Positions 23,741 through 33,532 of a stretch of DNA of 64,000 nt are shown one piece after another (position 1 is the stretch's first letter; each line of letters begins with the position of its first letter). A program made the translations under genes and the position numbers. A model generated the notes under the pieces. That model was not told where the DNA came from, ran no database searches, and worked only from the letters and a program-made list of their open reading frames with translations. Source of the stretch: Helichrysum umbraculigerum (taxonomy: Eukaryota > Streptophyta > Magnoliopsida > Asterales > Asteraceae). The stretch spans positions 929,001 through 993,000 of the forward strand of contig CATIUR010000012.1 of the NCBI GenBank assembly GCA_949592205.1. Direction: 5' to 3'.

Positions 23741-25846
23741 ATGATTAATGTGATGAATCATGTGAATCTACCAATGAATGAAGTGGAAAAAAGCTTGGAT
23801 TCACAGTTATGGCATGCTTGTGCTGGTGGTATGGTGCAAATGCCCCCATTGAACTCTAAAGTCTTGTATTTTCCTCAGGGTCATGCTGAGCATTTGGGTG
23901 CTAGAAACATCGATTTCGGTGGTTCTAGACGGATTCCGCCGTATATTCTGTGTCAGGTGTCTGCCATCAAGTATATGGCTGATACTGACACAGATGAAGT
24001 CTATGCTAAGATTAGACTTCTTCCGTTACAAAATCAAAATGATTGTGATTCTGAAAATGATGATAGTTGTTTTTTAGGGTTTGATCGTACTCAAAGTGAA
24101 AATAAGGAAAAACCCTCTTCGTTTGCAAAGACGTTGACTCAATCTGATGCAAATAATGGGGGCGGATTCTCCGTCCCCAGATATTGTGCGGAAACTATTT
24201 TTCCGCGCTTGGACTATGCAGCTGAGCCGCCAGTTCAGACGATATTAGTGAAGGATGTTCATGGTCAGATATGGAAGTTTCGGCATATATATCGAGGGAC
24301 TCCTCGGCGGCATCTTTTAACGACAGGTTGGAGTAATTTGGTCAACCATAAGAAGCTTGTTGCTGGTGATTCGATTGTGTTTTTGAGAGCTGATAATGGC
24401 GATCTTTGTGTTGGAATTCGGAGAGCGAAAAGAGGAATTGGTGGGGGATTTCTTGAGATTCCAAATGTTTCATCTATATATGGTGGTGGATTTGTGAGAG
24501 TCAAACCGGAAAGAGAGAATTCAAGCTGCAAAGCGAGTGCAGAATCTGTGGTTGAAGCAGTGAATCGTGCGGCTAATGGGCAGGCGTTCGAGGTTGTTTA
24601 CTACCCGCGGGCCAGCACACCCAAGTTTTGTGTTAAGGCTTCTACTGTGAAAGCTGCAATGAGGATTCAATGGTGTCCTGGAATGCGGTTTAAGATGGCT
24701 TTCGAGACTGAAGATTCATCAAGAATTAGCTGGTTTATGGGTACGATTTCGTCGGTTCAAGTCGATGATCAAATTCGTTGGCCTAATTCACCATGGAGGC
24801 TTCTTCAGGTATTATACAAATTTCGTGTCAACTTCTTGATTTGATTCTTGCAAATTCATATTTTTCTGATGTTTTTATGTTTGTCCGGAATTTAGGTAGC
24901 TTGGGACGAGCCCGAATTGCTACAGAACGTGAAACGGGTTAACCCGTGGTTAGTTGAATTGGTGGCGAGTATGCCAGCGATTCATCTTTCTCCATTTTCG
25001 CCTCCAAGAAAGAAGCTCCGGTTTCCTCTAGCACCAGATTTCCCCCTGCTTACAATGCCATCAAGCATTCAGGGAGCCAGGCATAGCTCACTCTTCGGGC
25101 TGGAACACCGTCTCCGGTTCAACCAAACGCAACCATTCCCATACGGGCTAACGGGTCATCACGACTCATTGAATCGGTTTCCATTCCAAGAACGTGATGA
25201 AAACATTTCGTGTTTGTCGACAATAGGAAACCATAACCCGAAAGTAGGTTTAAAAAAGAAAGATGAAGAAAAAGATAAGAAAAAACCAATGTTTGTGTTG
25301 TTTGGTCAACCAATCTTAACAGAACAGCAGTTATCCGAGAGCGTTTCTGGTGATACGGATGGTTCGGTTGTTCTTCAGAATGGTTCAATTCGGGGCTCCT
25401 CTGAGGAAGATGGTTCATGGGTGGAAACGGGCCATTGCAAGGTTTTTATGGAGTCAGAGGATGTGGGTCGAACACTTGACCTCGCGGCCCTAGGCTCGTA
25501 TGAAGAATTGTACTTAGAGGTTGCGGGCATGTTCGGGCTACGAAAATCGGATGCACCCAGTAACTTGATCTACCGAAATGCGGATGGAGCCATAAAACAC
25601 ACGGGAGATGAACCTTTTAGGTATTTTTCGTACCCGTACTTGATTTTTTTTACGACAAACCTACAACCTAACTCAAATATATACGGAGTATTAAGCAGAC
25701 TTGTAGAGTTAGTGATTAATTTTTTATGTTTTGTTTCAATTACTCGTTGCTAATGTTTATGTTTTTGTTGTTGCAGTGAGTTCTCGAAAGTGGCACGAAG
25801 GTTGACGATACAATTGGATTCCGGTAGTGGCAATTTAGGAAGTTAA
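23741..25846 (+). CDS. ARF16: Auxin response factor, ARF16-like repressor type (620 aa)
   Basis: Three exons, 23741-24808, 24896-25620 and 25777-25846, total 1863 nt in one frame. The protein binds auxin response elements in the nucleus. The N-terminus MINVMN and the block LWHACAGGMVQMPP match the ARF10/16 clade. A B3 DNA-binding domain lies at about 125-230, with the RGTPRRHLLTTGWS core. The ARF dimerisation region is at about 278-356, ending SPWRLLQVAWDEPELLQNVKR across intron 1. A proline- and serine-containing middle lacks the glutamine-rich stretch of activators. A C-terminal PB1 domain (about 534-615) ends in FSKVARRLTIQ, encoded across intron 2. A miR160 site at 25,063-25,083 fits this clade, whose members act in root cap, seed and leaf development. 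The gene looks intact. Confidence 0.95.
25063..25083 (+). promoter_or_regulatory. miR160 target site in the ARF16 coding sequence
   Basis: The core CAGGGAGCCAGGCA is fully complementary to the 5' part of miR160. About three mismatches lie opposite its 3' end. ARF10, ARF16 and ARF17 genes are known to be cleaved by miR160 at this coding position. The site encodes the residues around IQGARHS. Confidence 0.9.
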
Positions 25847-26200
25847 TTAATTAGGAAAATGATCGGATTTTTTTTTGTTTGTTAATATTTAATTTTTATA
25901 TGTATATAGTCGAATTATTTACTAGGTTGTCTTTGATCATGTGTTTGATTTCTTAATTTTGAAGACATTTTTGCCCTTAATTAATAATTATTTCAGTTTC
26001 TTTAATCTTCTTATTATTATTTAATTTATTTCTATTTTAGTAATTAATTAGCACTGATTGTAATAGATTCTACTCTCTATCGTGTTCCGATTGCGTAAAA
26101 GAAAATTAAATTACTACATGCGTCTGAAATCTGATAATATTAATGATATCTTACGAATGAAGTACTACGAGAGATCGAGATCGATGCTATTTGTTTGATA
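25847..26200 (+). other. ARF16 3'UTR and downstream sequence
   Basis: T-rich non-coding sequence after the TAA at 25,844-25,846. There is no other feature. Confidence 0.5.
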
Positions 26201-26393
26201 CTTTCTCCGTCTTAAATTAAGTGTGCGATATCAGTTTGTACATTCTTTGAAAAAACAAGGGAACCGTCACATTTTACAACAATAAAATTTTATGTTGAAC
26301 TTTTAAATACATTTTGATTATTCAGGTTTTTAAAATGAACACTTATTTTAAGATAAATCAAAATAGAAATGCCGACCTGTAAGACGGAGGGAG
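26201..26393. mobile_element. Stowaway-like MITE, imperfect ends
   Basis: CTTTCTCCGTCTTAAATTAA and the inverted AAGACGGAGGGAG enclose 193 bp. TA precedes the left end, but TT follows the right, so the target duplication has decayed. Confidence 0.55.
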
Positions 26394-26667
26394 TTTATCG
26401 GTTACAAGATTTAGTCATTTAGTCAACCATACGTATATGTATATGATCGATAGGTTATGTCATGGGATTGAAGTGATCAAAGTCGATCGGCCCTTTTTAT
26501 TGGGGGTACATGTTTAATCATAGCTAAAAGTATGAATAATTATATGCTGCTAACTTTTAAAGGATAGAAATTGATTATGTAACTTTAAGAAGATTTAATA
26601 TAAAATATATATAAATATTTATTTATATTAAAGAAAATATTTGAAATTTAAAATCATAAAATGAAAG
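26394..26667. other. Short intergenic stretch
   Basis: Nothing recognised. It ends with the left copy of the LINE target duplication. Confidence 0.5.
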
Positions 26668-27290
26668 CGAAGTGTGCAGGTTTGTGGAAGAACATATTAA
26701 ACGTCGAAAAGGAGTTGAGGAGTCACAACATAGTTTTTTCAAGTCTCCTTCAATATGATCCTGAGGCGATTGCAAATGGGTCTCGGAAATGGTATTGGAG
26801 ATTGTCTGAAGATGGGTGCTTTTCGGTAGCCTCGCTAAGAAATGCATTAGACGATATATCGTTACCCTCTGTAAATTTGGCAACTTTTTCATGGACAAAA
26901 CTCATTCCGAAGAAAGTTAACGTGCATGCATGGAGAATAGCATACAAAAGGCTACCTACAAGGATTAACTTAATCAGAAGAGGGATCAATTTACCAAACG
27001 ATCTATGCCCGTTTTGTCAAGAAAATGGAGAGGATGAAGAACACGTTTTTGTTAAATGCAAGGTGGCAAAGGAAATGATCAACTTCATTGGTAAATGGTG
27101 GAAGGTAGACACGACAAACATTGTAAATCTGGATGCTCTGTTACTGTGGCCGATTTAGAGATCGAAACTCCATTGAGGCGGAGAATATTCCAATGCAATT
27201 AATTGGCAAGTCGTTTTTTTGGATAAATAACAGGGAGAAGAACAAGGTGAAAAGACTAAATTGGGTGGATTGGTCCGGGAATCCTTGGGT
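26668..27290 (+). pseudogene. LINE ORF2 C-terminal fragment with zf-RVT domain
   Basis: The open frame to 27,158 reads FSWTKLIPKKVNVHAWR, then the zinc-binding pattern CPFCQENGEDEEHVFVKC (C-X2-C, H, C). This is the zf-RVT domain that follows the reverse transcriptase in plant L1-type LINEs. After a frame change near 27,150 the remaining C-terminus can be followed to a stop at about 27,290. The reverse transcriptase and endonuclease are absent, so the fragment is inactive. An ATG within the target duplication (26,661) opens the frame by chance. Confidence 0.85.
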
Positions 27291-27513
27291 GTATTGAACT
27301 TGTGGATGCAACCCATGTAACTCTTGTAATAGTTTTGGGGTGGCAGGTTTTGTTTGTGTATGCTCAAGTAGTATGTAATTGTTAATCTCTTATGTATTTC
27401 TAGCGTCTCGCTAGATTTGATTATTAATATATTTGGGTTGCGGGTTTGAGGTGATGGCGGAGCCCAAGCTTCATCCCGCTTCCTTTGTTTGCTGTTCAAA
27501 AAAAAAAAAAAAA
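26668..27513 (+). mobile_element. 5'-truncated LINE with poly(A) tail and target duplication
   Basis: A 12-bp direct duplication ATAAAATGAAAG flanks the insertion (26,656-26,667 and 27,514-27,525). The element ends in a run of A at 27,498-27,513. Only the last part of ORF2 and the 3'UTR remain, as expected from target-primed reverse transcription that stopped early. Confidence 0.88.
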
Positions 27514-27649
27514 ATAAAATGAAAGTCCCACAGACAACAACATTAAACCCAAAGAGTGGTGGGATTAGGAACAGACAGCTTGCTCACGTGCGGCTTGTAT
27601 GGTTTACGTGTGTTTTCATGGTGTGTCACCTTATCTGTCGTTTCTTTCT

Positions 27650-27818
27650 TTCTCTATTTAATTAATTAATTCTTTCTATGTATTAGACTCTATTTGTATT
27701 GTTGTTCTAGCATCTTGCTAGCCATTTATATTATCATTTGGGTTCGAGTCTAGGGGTAATGGCGGTGCCGAAGCTCCTTTCTCGTTCCTATTGCTTGGTT
27801 GTTCAAAAAAAAAAAAAA
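27650..27818 (+). mobile_element. Second LINE 3' tail of the same family
   Basis: GGTAATGGCGGTGCCGAAGC and a following CGTTCCTATTGCTTGGTTGTTC close to an A-run (27,806-27,818) resemble the 3' end of the preceding LINE (GTGATGGCGGAGCCCAAGC). Only the 3'UTR is present; the left limit is approximate. Confidence 0.65.
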
Positions 27819-28466
27819 TCTAATAAAAACCTTTATAATCAGTGGCGGATCTAGCACATAAGATCACGTGGTTCATAAATATACTGACTCAATGATTTAG
27901 TTGACATAAAAAAATAATCATGATAAAAAAATGGATTGACGGGTTGGTTCGGAGCATTACTACGAATATAATTTTAACTTTTTTAATTTTTCAAAAGGAA
28001 AATTTGTTATAATTGTTCCTGATGATGTTATATATCTTTAAAGTACGAATGACTCATTAATAATAGAAATATTTACTTTAATTTTCAATTTTAAGGAGTA
28101 TTTGGACTATTTATAAGAAAATTTTGAAAGCATTTTCCTAGTTGTTGGATTTCAGTGAGCCCAATTATGCATTTAAAATGAGTTAAACTAATAAGGTATG
28201 TCCTATTTATTTTTTAAGATGGTTTCTTAATCAACTTAACCACTACCCAATAGAAAAAATTCATTTTCAAGGTAGGTCAAGTGACCTAGTTGGTACAAGG
28301 CTAGATACGCCTTTGTTTATAATATGTTTGCATGTAAACTCAACGATGTTTTATGTCCAAATTGACTCTTAATCTTTTATTACTTAATCTAATCACATCA
28401 AAAACTTTCATTAATTAATCTTTTCAAATGAATCTCTAATTTATGCCATTTCTGCACATAGATTGA
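27819..28466. other. Intergenic, nothing recognised
   Basis: AT-rich; a CAAGTGACCTAGTTGGTAC stretch at about 28,279 hints at another decayed tRNA-derived repeat. Confidence 0.4.
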
Positions 28467-28615
28467 ATTTTTTTTTTTTTAGAAAGACAATCCTACAACT
28501 AACATACCCCACATAATATATACACATCACACATATATACACACATGCCTCCCACGAGGCTTGAACCCACAACCTCTTGGTTGATGGGCTCCTCACATAC
28601 CGCTAATATTTAAAA
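28467..28615 (-). mobile_element. tRNA-derived SINE, minus strand
   Basis: On the minus strand the sequence carries a B-box-like GGTTCAAGCC and a GAGGAGCCCATCAACC stretch. It then has a GT-rich body and an A-rich tail (T-run at 28,469-28,482 on the plus strand). This layout is typical of plant SINEs. Confidence 0.6.
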
Positions 28616-28750
28616 TCTCATTTCACCTTTTCTTTCAAAAGATGTAGGTAAACTTACAAAACATATAAAAATATAGAGGTTAATGGTTTATAAGTATAAC
28701 ACATGACATACATTTAATTTGTTTCACTTGTTTTTCGTTATATCTATATA

Positions 28751-29591
28751 GAGAAGAGTTCAATTGAGACCATTTATTTTGTGTGAGAATGGGGGAACCA
28801 ACCACAATATGCCATGTGTCACTTTTTTCTCTCCCATCCACGTTTTTAAAAATTAAATATCTCACAAACGATAAGTCGAAAAATCATGAAAATTGCACCA
28901 TATTTTTCAGCGTTTTATCCTCTTCGATTTGCCGTCCATCAATGCATACTTCCGACGAACTTTTTTTTTCTTCATTTTTTTGGTGGGTTTTACATATTAG
29001 TAACACATGTGTTAGTGATTGATTATACATTTGATTTAGGGTTTAGGGTTAGAGTTTAGAGTTAGGGTTTAGCAGGGTTTAGTGTTAGGGTTTAGCAGGG
29101 TTTAGGGTTTAGGGTTTAGTATTAGGGTTTAGCAGGGTTTAGGGTTTAGGGTTTAGTATGATTTAGGCTTTAGAGTTTTATAAAGCGTTTAGGGTTTAGG
29201 GTTTGGGGTTTAGGGGTTAGGGTTTATGGTTTAGGGTTGGGAGTTTGGGGTTTCGGGGACGAAACCCCAAACTCCCAATCCTAAACCCTAACCCCTAAAC
29301 CCCAAACCCTAAACCCTAAACGCAACACTGTAACACACGTGTTAGTAATGTGAAACCCACTAAAAATAATGGAAAAAAAAACTCGTCAAAAGTATGCCTT
29401 AATGGACGGTAAATCGAAGAGGATCAAACGCTGAATCTAATGGTGCAATTTTCATAATTTTTCGATTTGTCGTTTGTGAGATATTTAACTTAAGGGGTAA
29501 ATGGGTTTTGTATTCTTTTTGTACACATGGCACCATATCATTGGTTCCTCTATTCTCACACAAATTTTTAGTCTCATTTGAACCTTACCCT
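28751..29591. mobile_element. Mutator-like fold-back element carrying telomere-like repeats
   Basis: A perfect 9-bp duplication ATCTATATA flanks it (28,742-28,750 and 29,592-29,600). The left end GAGAAGAGTTCAATTGAGACC is matched by the complement of the right end, AGGGTAAGGTTCAAATGAGAC. Inverted similarity continues inward (TTTGTGTGAGAAT, and again around GTTAGTGATT). No transposase is present. The centre is a long run of TTTAGGG-like units. Confidence 0.85.
29030..29325. repeat. Telomere-like TTTAGGG repeats, both orientations
   Basis: GGGTTTAGGGTTTAG units with GCAGGGTTTAG variants fill about 29,030-29,255. They then switch to CCCTAAACCC on the same strand to about 29,320, so the block itself is palindromic around 29,258. 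Confidence 0.85.
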
Positions 29592-29771
29592 ATCTATATA
29601 ATATTTCTTGATATATATTAACGTAGCCAATGTTATTGTCCTCAAAATTTACAAGTCAATCGATTTTTTAATTGTTTCTTATTATTTATTTAGTATTATT
29701 ACCATTTTTTGATAATAAAAAAATAATAATGTAAGGAAATATAGTATTAAATTGGAAATAGTAGCAAGTAT

Positions 29772-29786
29772 TAGGGGTGTTCATCC
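29772..29786 (+). repeat. Left hAT-type terminal inverted repeat of the palindromic element
   Basis: TAGGGGTGTTCATCC, preceded by GCAAGTAT. It is followed by GCCGAAAACCGAATAG, which recalls the CCGAAAACC subterminal motif of the small hAT at 20,048 and is absent from the right end. Confidence 0.88.
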
Positions 29787-29956
29787 GCCGAAAACCGAAT
29801 AGTGAAATCTTCGTTAACTTTAACGATGAAAGATAACGTCTTTGAATTATTCTTGCCTAACTTTTAAATATGTCACCTTTATCTCAACCTTGTAGTTAAT
29901 GTTGTCACTTGTATTTAGTGTGTGCTTATGACTAAGGATCTCATCTATTGACTAAA

Positions 29957-30319
29957 TTAATTAGCCGTTTCCGATATACTTTCTAGGTTAAGTATTAATT
30001 CATCTATATTATATGCGGAATTATTTTCTATTTTTTCTTCTAATACTTTTACTTTTTTATTTAATTTTTCTAATTCTTGTTTTAGCTTATTATTTTCTTC
30101 TTCTTGAGTTATCATATACTTTCTTTTTATCTTTTCTAAACAATCTAATGAAGATTGTACATCTTCTATTATCCTAGTTCTATAACAACTTACTGAAAAA
30201 TTTTCTTTTATGTTTTTTCTGAATTTTCTTAATTCTTCTATCATTTCTATTATTTCCTCATTTGTCGATTTTCTTTCTTTTCTTTTTCTATAAGGGCCTC
30301 TTTTATTTATATTTTCCAT
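29957..30319 (-). CDS. Left-arm viral ORF: 120-aa basic coiled-coil protein
   Basis: It starts two bases after the movement-protein stop, on the side away from the promoter. The N-terminus is basic (RGPYRKRKERK) and the second half is a lysine- and glutamate-rich heptad pattern predicted to coil. It occupies the place of the small ORF that follows the movement gene in soymovirus-like genomes. I do not know its function. It is identical in protein sequence to the right-arm copy (44,927-45,289). Confidence 0.7.
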   Translation of the reverse strand: MENINKRGPYRKRKERKSTNEEIIEMIEELRKFRKNIKENFSVSCYRTRIIEDVQSSLDCLEKIKRKYMITQEEENNKLKQELEKLNKKVKVLEEKIENNSAYNIDELILNLESISETAN

Positions 30320-30321
30320 TT

Positions 30322-31260
30322 CTATATCCTATTATTAAGATTAGTTACTACTGAACTTAACTCTTCAACTTGATTCTTTAATTTATCTAACTGGTTTTCT
30401 TTATACATATTAGTTCTCCTGACTGGTGCTTCTATTTCTTCATTTATCCTGGGTATTATAGAATTACTTGACTCACCTATTATATTTCCTAATTTTAATT
30501 GTTTGAATCTTTGACTTTGGTTTCTTAGGAATTCTCTTTGTATTTTATCTTCTTGTATTAAAGTACTTGTTTTGTTAAATAATTTTTCTGTATATAATCT
30601 ATCTAAATTTTTATATTGTATACTTAATGAACTATTTGTTAGTGCATAAGCTATTCGATAGTTTACTGTTAAAGGTATATCTCCTTGTTCCATTAATCCT
30701 TTATTTTTGAAATCACATGTTACTCCTATACAATTATTTATACTTTTTGTTTCTAAAGGTATTGGGTATTGTAATGTAACGTTAAACTTGATACACCCAT
30801 ATCCTAGATCTCCATTTATTCTTCCTAAAATACTATATTCTTTTTGTTTTATCCTATTGTCATCTACTTGTAATTCTATTGGTGTTTTAATTCCTTCTCT
30901 AAAGGTTGATGTTATTATTATTTGTATATTATTTATGTGTATATATCCAATCTTCCTTCTATGTTCTTCTTTTATTTTTTCTAGTCTTTTTGCTATTTGT
31001 TCCACTCTTATTATAGGTGCCTGGAATCTTTTATTAGCTTGTTCTATCATAACGTTTTGTTCTCCTTGCATAATTCCATAATATATTACATTTTCCCTAT
31101 TTAGTCTTTCATATATTGATCTGCTTACTCCATCGGATTCTGATAAGTTTAATATCCCTTTATTTTTTACTTTTGTTACTAATTTCTTTTCTAGTAATAC
31201 ATCTGATAAATAATTTCCCTTTTCTTCTTGATTTTCTATATCCTGATATTCCTCAGACAT
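30322..31260 (-). CDS. Left-arm viral movement protein (312 aa)
   Basis: The central region (about residues 60-220) matches the caulimovirid 30K-type movement protein, with IGYIHINNIQIIITS, an invariant-type aspartate in the following strand, and DLGYGCIKF. A leucine-rich helical C-terminus follows. Such proteins form tubules through plasmodesmata for cell-to-cell spread. The start overlaps the upstream retropepsin-like ORF by 8 nt, as is common in compact viral genomes. The reading frame is intact and identical in protein to the right-arm copy. Confidence 0.85.
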   Translation of the reverse strand: MSEEYQDIENQEEKGNYLSDVLLEKKLVTKVKNKGILNLSESDGVSRSIYERLNRENVIYYGIMQGEQNVMIEQANKRFQAPIIRVEQIAKRLEKIKEEHRRKIGYIHINNIQIIITSTFREGIKTPIELQVDDNRIKQKEYSILGRINGDLGYGCIKFNVTLQYPIPLETKSINNCIGVTCDFKNKGLMEQGDIPLTVNYRIAYALTNSSLSIQYKNLDRLYTEKLFNKTSTLIQEDKIQREFLRNQSQRFKQLKLGNIIGESSNSIIPRINEEIEAPVRRTNMYKENQLDKLKNQVEELSSVVTNLNNRI

Positions 31261-31651
31261 TATTAATATTTTTTTCTATATCTTTATAATATAGATTAAT
31301 TCTAGGTATTCTAAATTCATTTAATATTAATTCTTTGTTATTTATTTCATAATTAAATTGTTCTAAAAAGTCTATTCCTAATAACACATTCCTTTTTTCC
31401 GGTTTCTTTCTATTATCTACCATAATTTCCATTTCTACTTTTAATTCTTTACTAAATATAATATCTATCATGGTATACTTAGTATTGGTTATATGTTCAT
31501 AATCATAACTTGCTTCTTCTAAATCTAGACTTATATGACTAGTACATGCTCCTGTGTCGATTAATATAACTATTATCTTGTTATTAATGCTTCCTATAAC
31601 ATGATATTGACTAGAATTATTCATATCTAACTTTATTTTAAAATCTTTCAT
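31253..31651 (-). CDS. Left-arm viral retropepsin-like ORF (132 aa)
   Basis: DTGACTSHIS near residue 33 is a retropepsin active-site loop. LLGIDFLEQF near residue 90 is the usual second (I-L-G-x-D) signature. It is separate from the protease domain at the start of the polymerase ORF, so each arm encodes two such folds. It is the first ORF after the promoter region. The role is unknown. Confidence 0.7.
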   Translation of the reverse strand: MKDFKIKLDMNNSSQYHVIGSINNKIIVILIDTGACTSHISLDLEEASYDYEHITNTKYTMIDIIFSKELKVEMEIMVDNRKKPEKRNVLLGIDFLEQFNYEINNKELILNEFRIPRINLYYKDIEKNINNV

Positions 31652-32218
31652 TTATTTTCTTATTCAATTAATTTATAAATTTCCAACAGAATCTAGTTAC
31701 TAGCAAGTAGATGATATACCTGACTTGTGTATGCCGATGTTTGGATAATCTGAACTTCCAACTCAACAGTGGAATATGATCAACACGCCTTCCTGGCTTC
31801 TTCGATCTTTTCGACACCGTCTTTCAGAGCTTCAGGAACTTCTTCAAAGAATCCTTGATCTAGTTACACAGTTGGCTATATCTTCTTGCTTTCACTAAAT
31901 TCCTTTGGAATTGATTTAGAAACTCATTTTTGCCTTATAAAATGCAAATTTTATTTATTATTTTGATATTTTACAGACTCTATGAAAGAACATACATAAG
32001 ATTGTAAAGAAGAGCACACCCTATAATGAGACCTTATGTCTCTATTTATAGACTGGAGATGATGGATATCATCCACACATCCTGACTCGAATATCTTAGA
32101 CGATAAGAAATCTTATCGTTTCGTACAATAATTTACATTAAAGGTGACCGACAGGTCACATCTATCTAACTAGACTACATTATTTTCAATAATGTGCTTC
32201 TTGATGTCACTGCTTACG
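31652..32218 (-). promoter_or_regulatory. Left-arm viral intergenic region with promoter
   Basis: Mirror of 43,028-43,594. A TATA box (minus-strand TATAAATA, 32,043-32,050) is followed after about 90 nt by AATAAA poly(A) signals and a non-coding leader of roughly 300 nt. That is the layout of a pararetroviral pregenomic promoter. Transcription would run leftward, out of the palindrome. Confidence 0.75.
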
Positions 32219-33532
32219 TTATTCTTCAATAATTGTTGCTTCCGTATCTTCTTTTTCACAAACTTTGCATTTGTGATCTTCTGGGTATGATTCTGAAAGC
32301 TTGTGACATAAAAATTCCTTGACCTCCTTGCTGTAATTATATTCATTCTTTATTATTCGAAACATGAATTCATTGAGTAAATTTATGTCTAATTGTGATG
32401 GCTCCTTTGCTTGAAAACTCCATATGACCGTTGATTGAGCTGAATAATTAATTCTTCCATCTACCTTTACTGCCTTATTAAGAAGAAGAACATAATTATT
32501 TCCTAGATGATCTAATTCATCCATATGCTTTGCCTTACCTATTGCTGGGTAATTTTGATTGCTAATACCGATTTGACACAACTGTATTGCTGGCTGAATA
32601 ACTTCTCCTTGTTGATCGAACTCAGGAATCGTTCCTGTGATTCGTAGAAAACCTTCCTTTTTGCCTATGATTTTTGCGATGAACTGTGTGATTGCCATTT
32701 TCATTTTTATGGGAAAGTGTCTAAATATATCTATTCCTTTAAAATAGATACAACTGATTAGACCTGCTTGAAATAACATATAAACCTTGATAGGTTCTGC
32801 TTCTGGTAAAATAATTGCTTTAGGTCCTTGATATCCTGATTCAATAGGATATATACTTGTTTCTTTGTCTTCTTCCTTGTAATTGATCAAGAATGAATAT
32901 TCATGATCCATGATCTTCTTTGTGAGACGATTATTATCTTCTATCTGTTGCCTTGTCTGAATGTTGTTAATTGTTAGGTGTGATCTTGGTATTTTTCCAA
33001 GGACTGGGTATTTTTTATCTTGGACTATTGATCCTGTAACTGGTTTTGCTGGACTTGATACTTTCTGTGCGTAACTTTCCTTCATTTTGTATTCTTCGAA
33101 TTCCCTTTTTGCTTCATTTAAACTAAGGTATTTTTTGTGAATTATACCTTTTTCTCCTGTTATAAAGATTGCTGCTTTTGACCATTGATCGAAGATTCCT
33201 TGGTTTGGACCATTGAAAATTACATAGAAACTTCTTGCCTTTTCTTCTTCATCAAATTTAAATTTCTCGTTCAGTGCTTCAATTTTTGCTTGTTTTGTAC
33301 TAGTCTCCCCCCCTAAAATGGGTGTTGGGACGGTTAGTGCTTCTAATCGTTCTCCTCCAGTAGCGCATTGTTCTGCTACACCTAGTAGGTTGACTGCTTC
33401 AGTGATTTTTTCGTATTCTTTTTGTAATGCTGCTGTGTCCTTTTGCATTCTTTTGATGGCTTCTTGTTGTTGTTGAATTTGTTCCTTCAGTGTCTTTTGT
33501 TTTTCCATGATTGTGAATTTTACTGCTTCCAT
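32219..33532 (-). CDS. Left-arm viroplasmin/translational transactivator (437 aa)
   Basis: An N-terminal glutamine-rich coiled coil (residues 8-48) precedes the viroplasmin domain (about 98-150: SFYVIFNGPNQGIFDQW through YLSLNEAKREFEEYK). This RNase H1-N-like fold is shared with caulimovirus inclusion-body proteins. Such proteins form the virus factories and allow re-initiation on polycistronic RNA. A C-terminal cysteine pair (CKVC) is visible. The start overlaps the polymerase stop by 13 nt. I see no amino-acid difference from the right-arm copy. Confidence 0.88.
   Translation of the reverse strand: MEAVKFTIMEKQKTLKEQIQQQQEAIKRMQKDTAALQKEYEKITEAVNLLGVAEQCATGGERLEALTVPTPILGGETSTKQAKIEALNEKFKFDEEEKARSFYVIFNGPNQGIFDQWSKAAIFITGEKGIIHKKYLSLNEAKREFEEYKMKESYAQKVSSPAKPVTGSIVQDKKYPVLGKIPRSHLTINNIQTRQQIEDNNRLTKKIMDHEYSFLINYKEEDKETSIYPIESGYQGPKAIILPEAEPIKVYMLFQAGLISCIYFKGIDIFRHFPIKMKMAITQFIAKIIGKKEGFLRITGTIPEFDQQGEVIQPAIQLCQIGISNQNYPAIGKAKHMDELDHLGNNYVLLLNKAVKVDGRINYSAQSTVIWSFQAKEPSQLDINLLNEFMFRIIKNEYNYSKEVKEFLCHKLSESYPEDHKCKVCEKEDTEATIIEE

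Noticed and set aside
29030..29325. A chromosome-fusion or true telomere site
   Set aside because: The repeats are degenerate, change orientation, and lie wholly inside an element with a 9-bp duplication.
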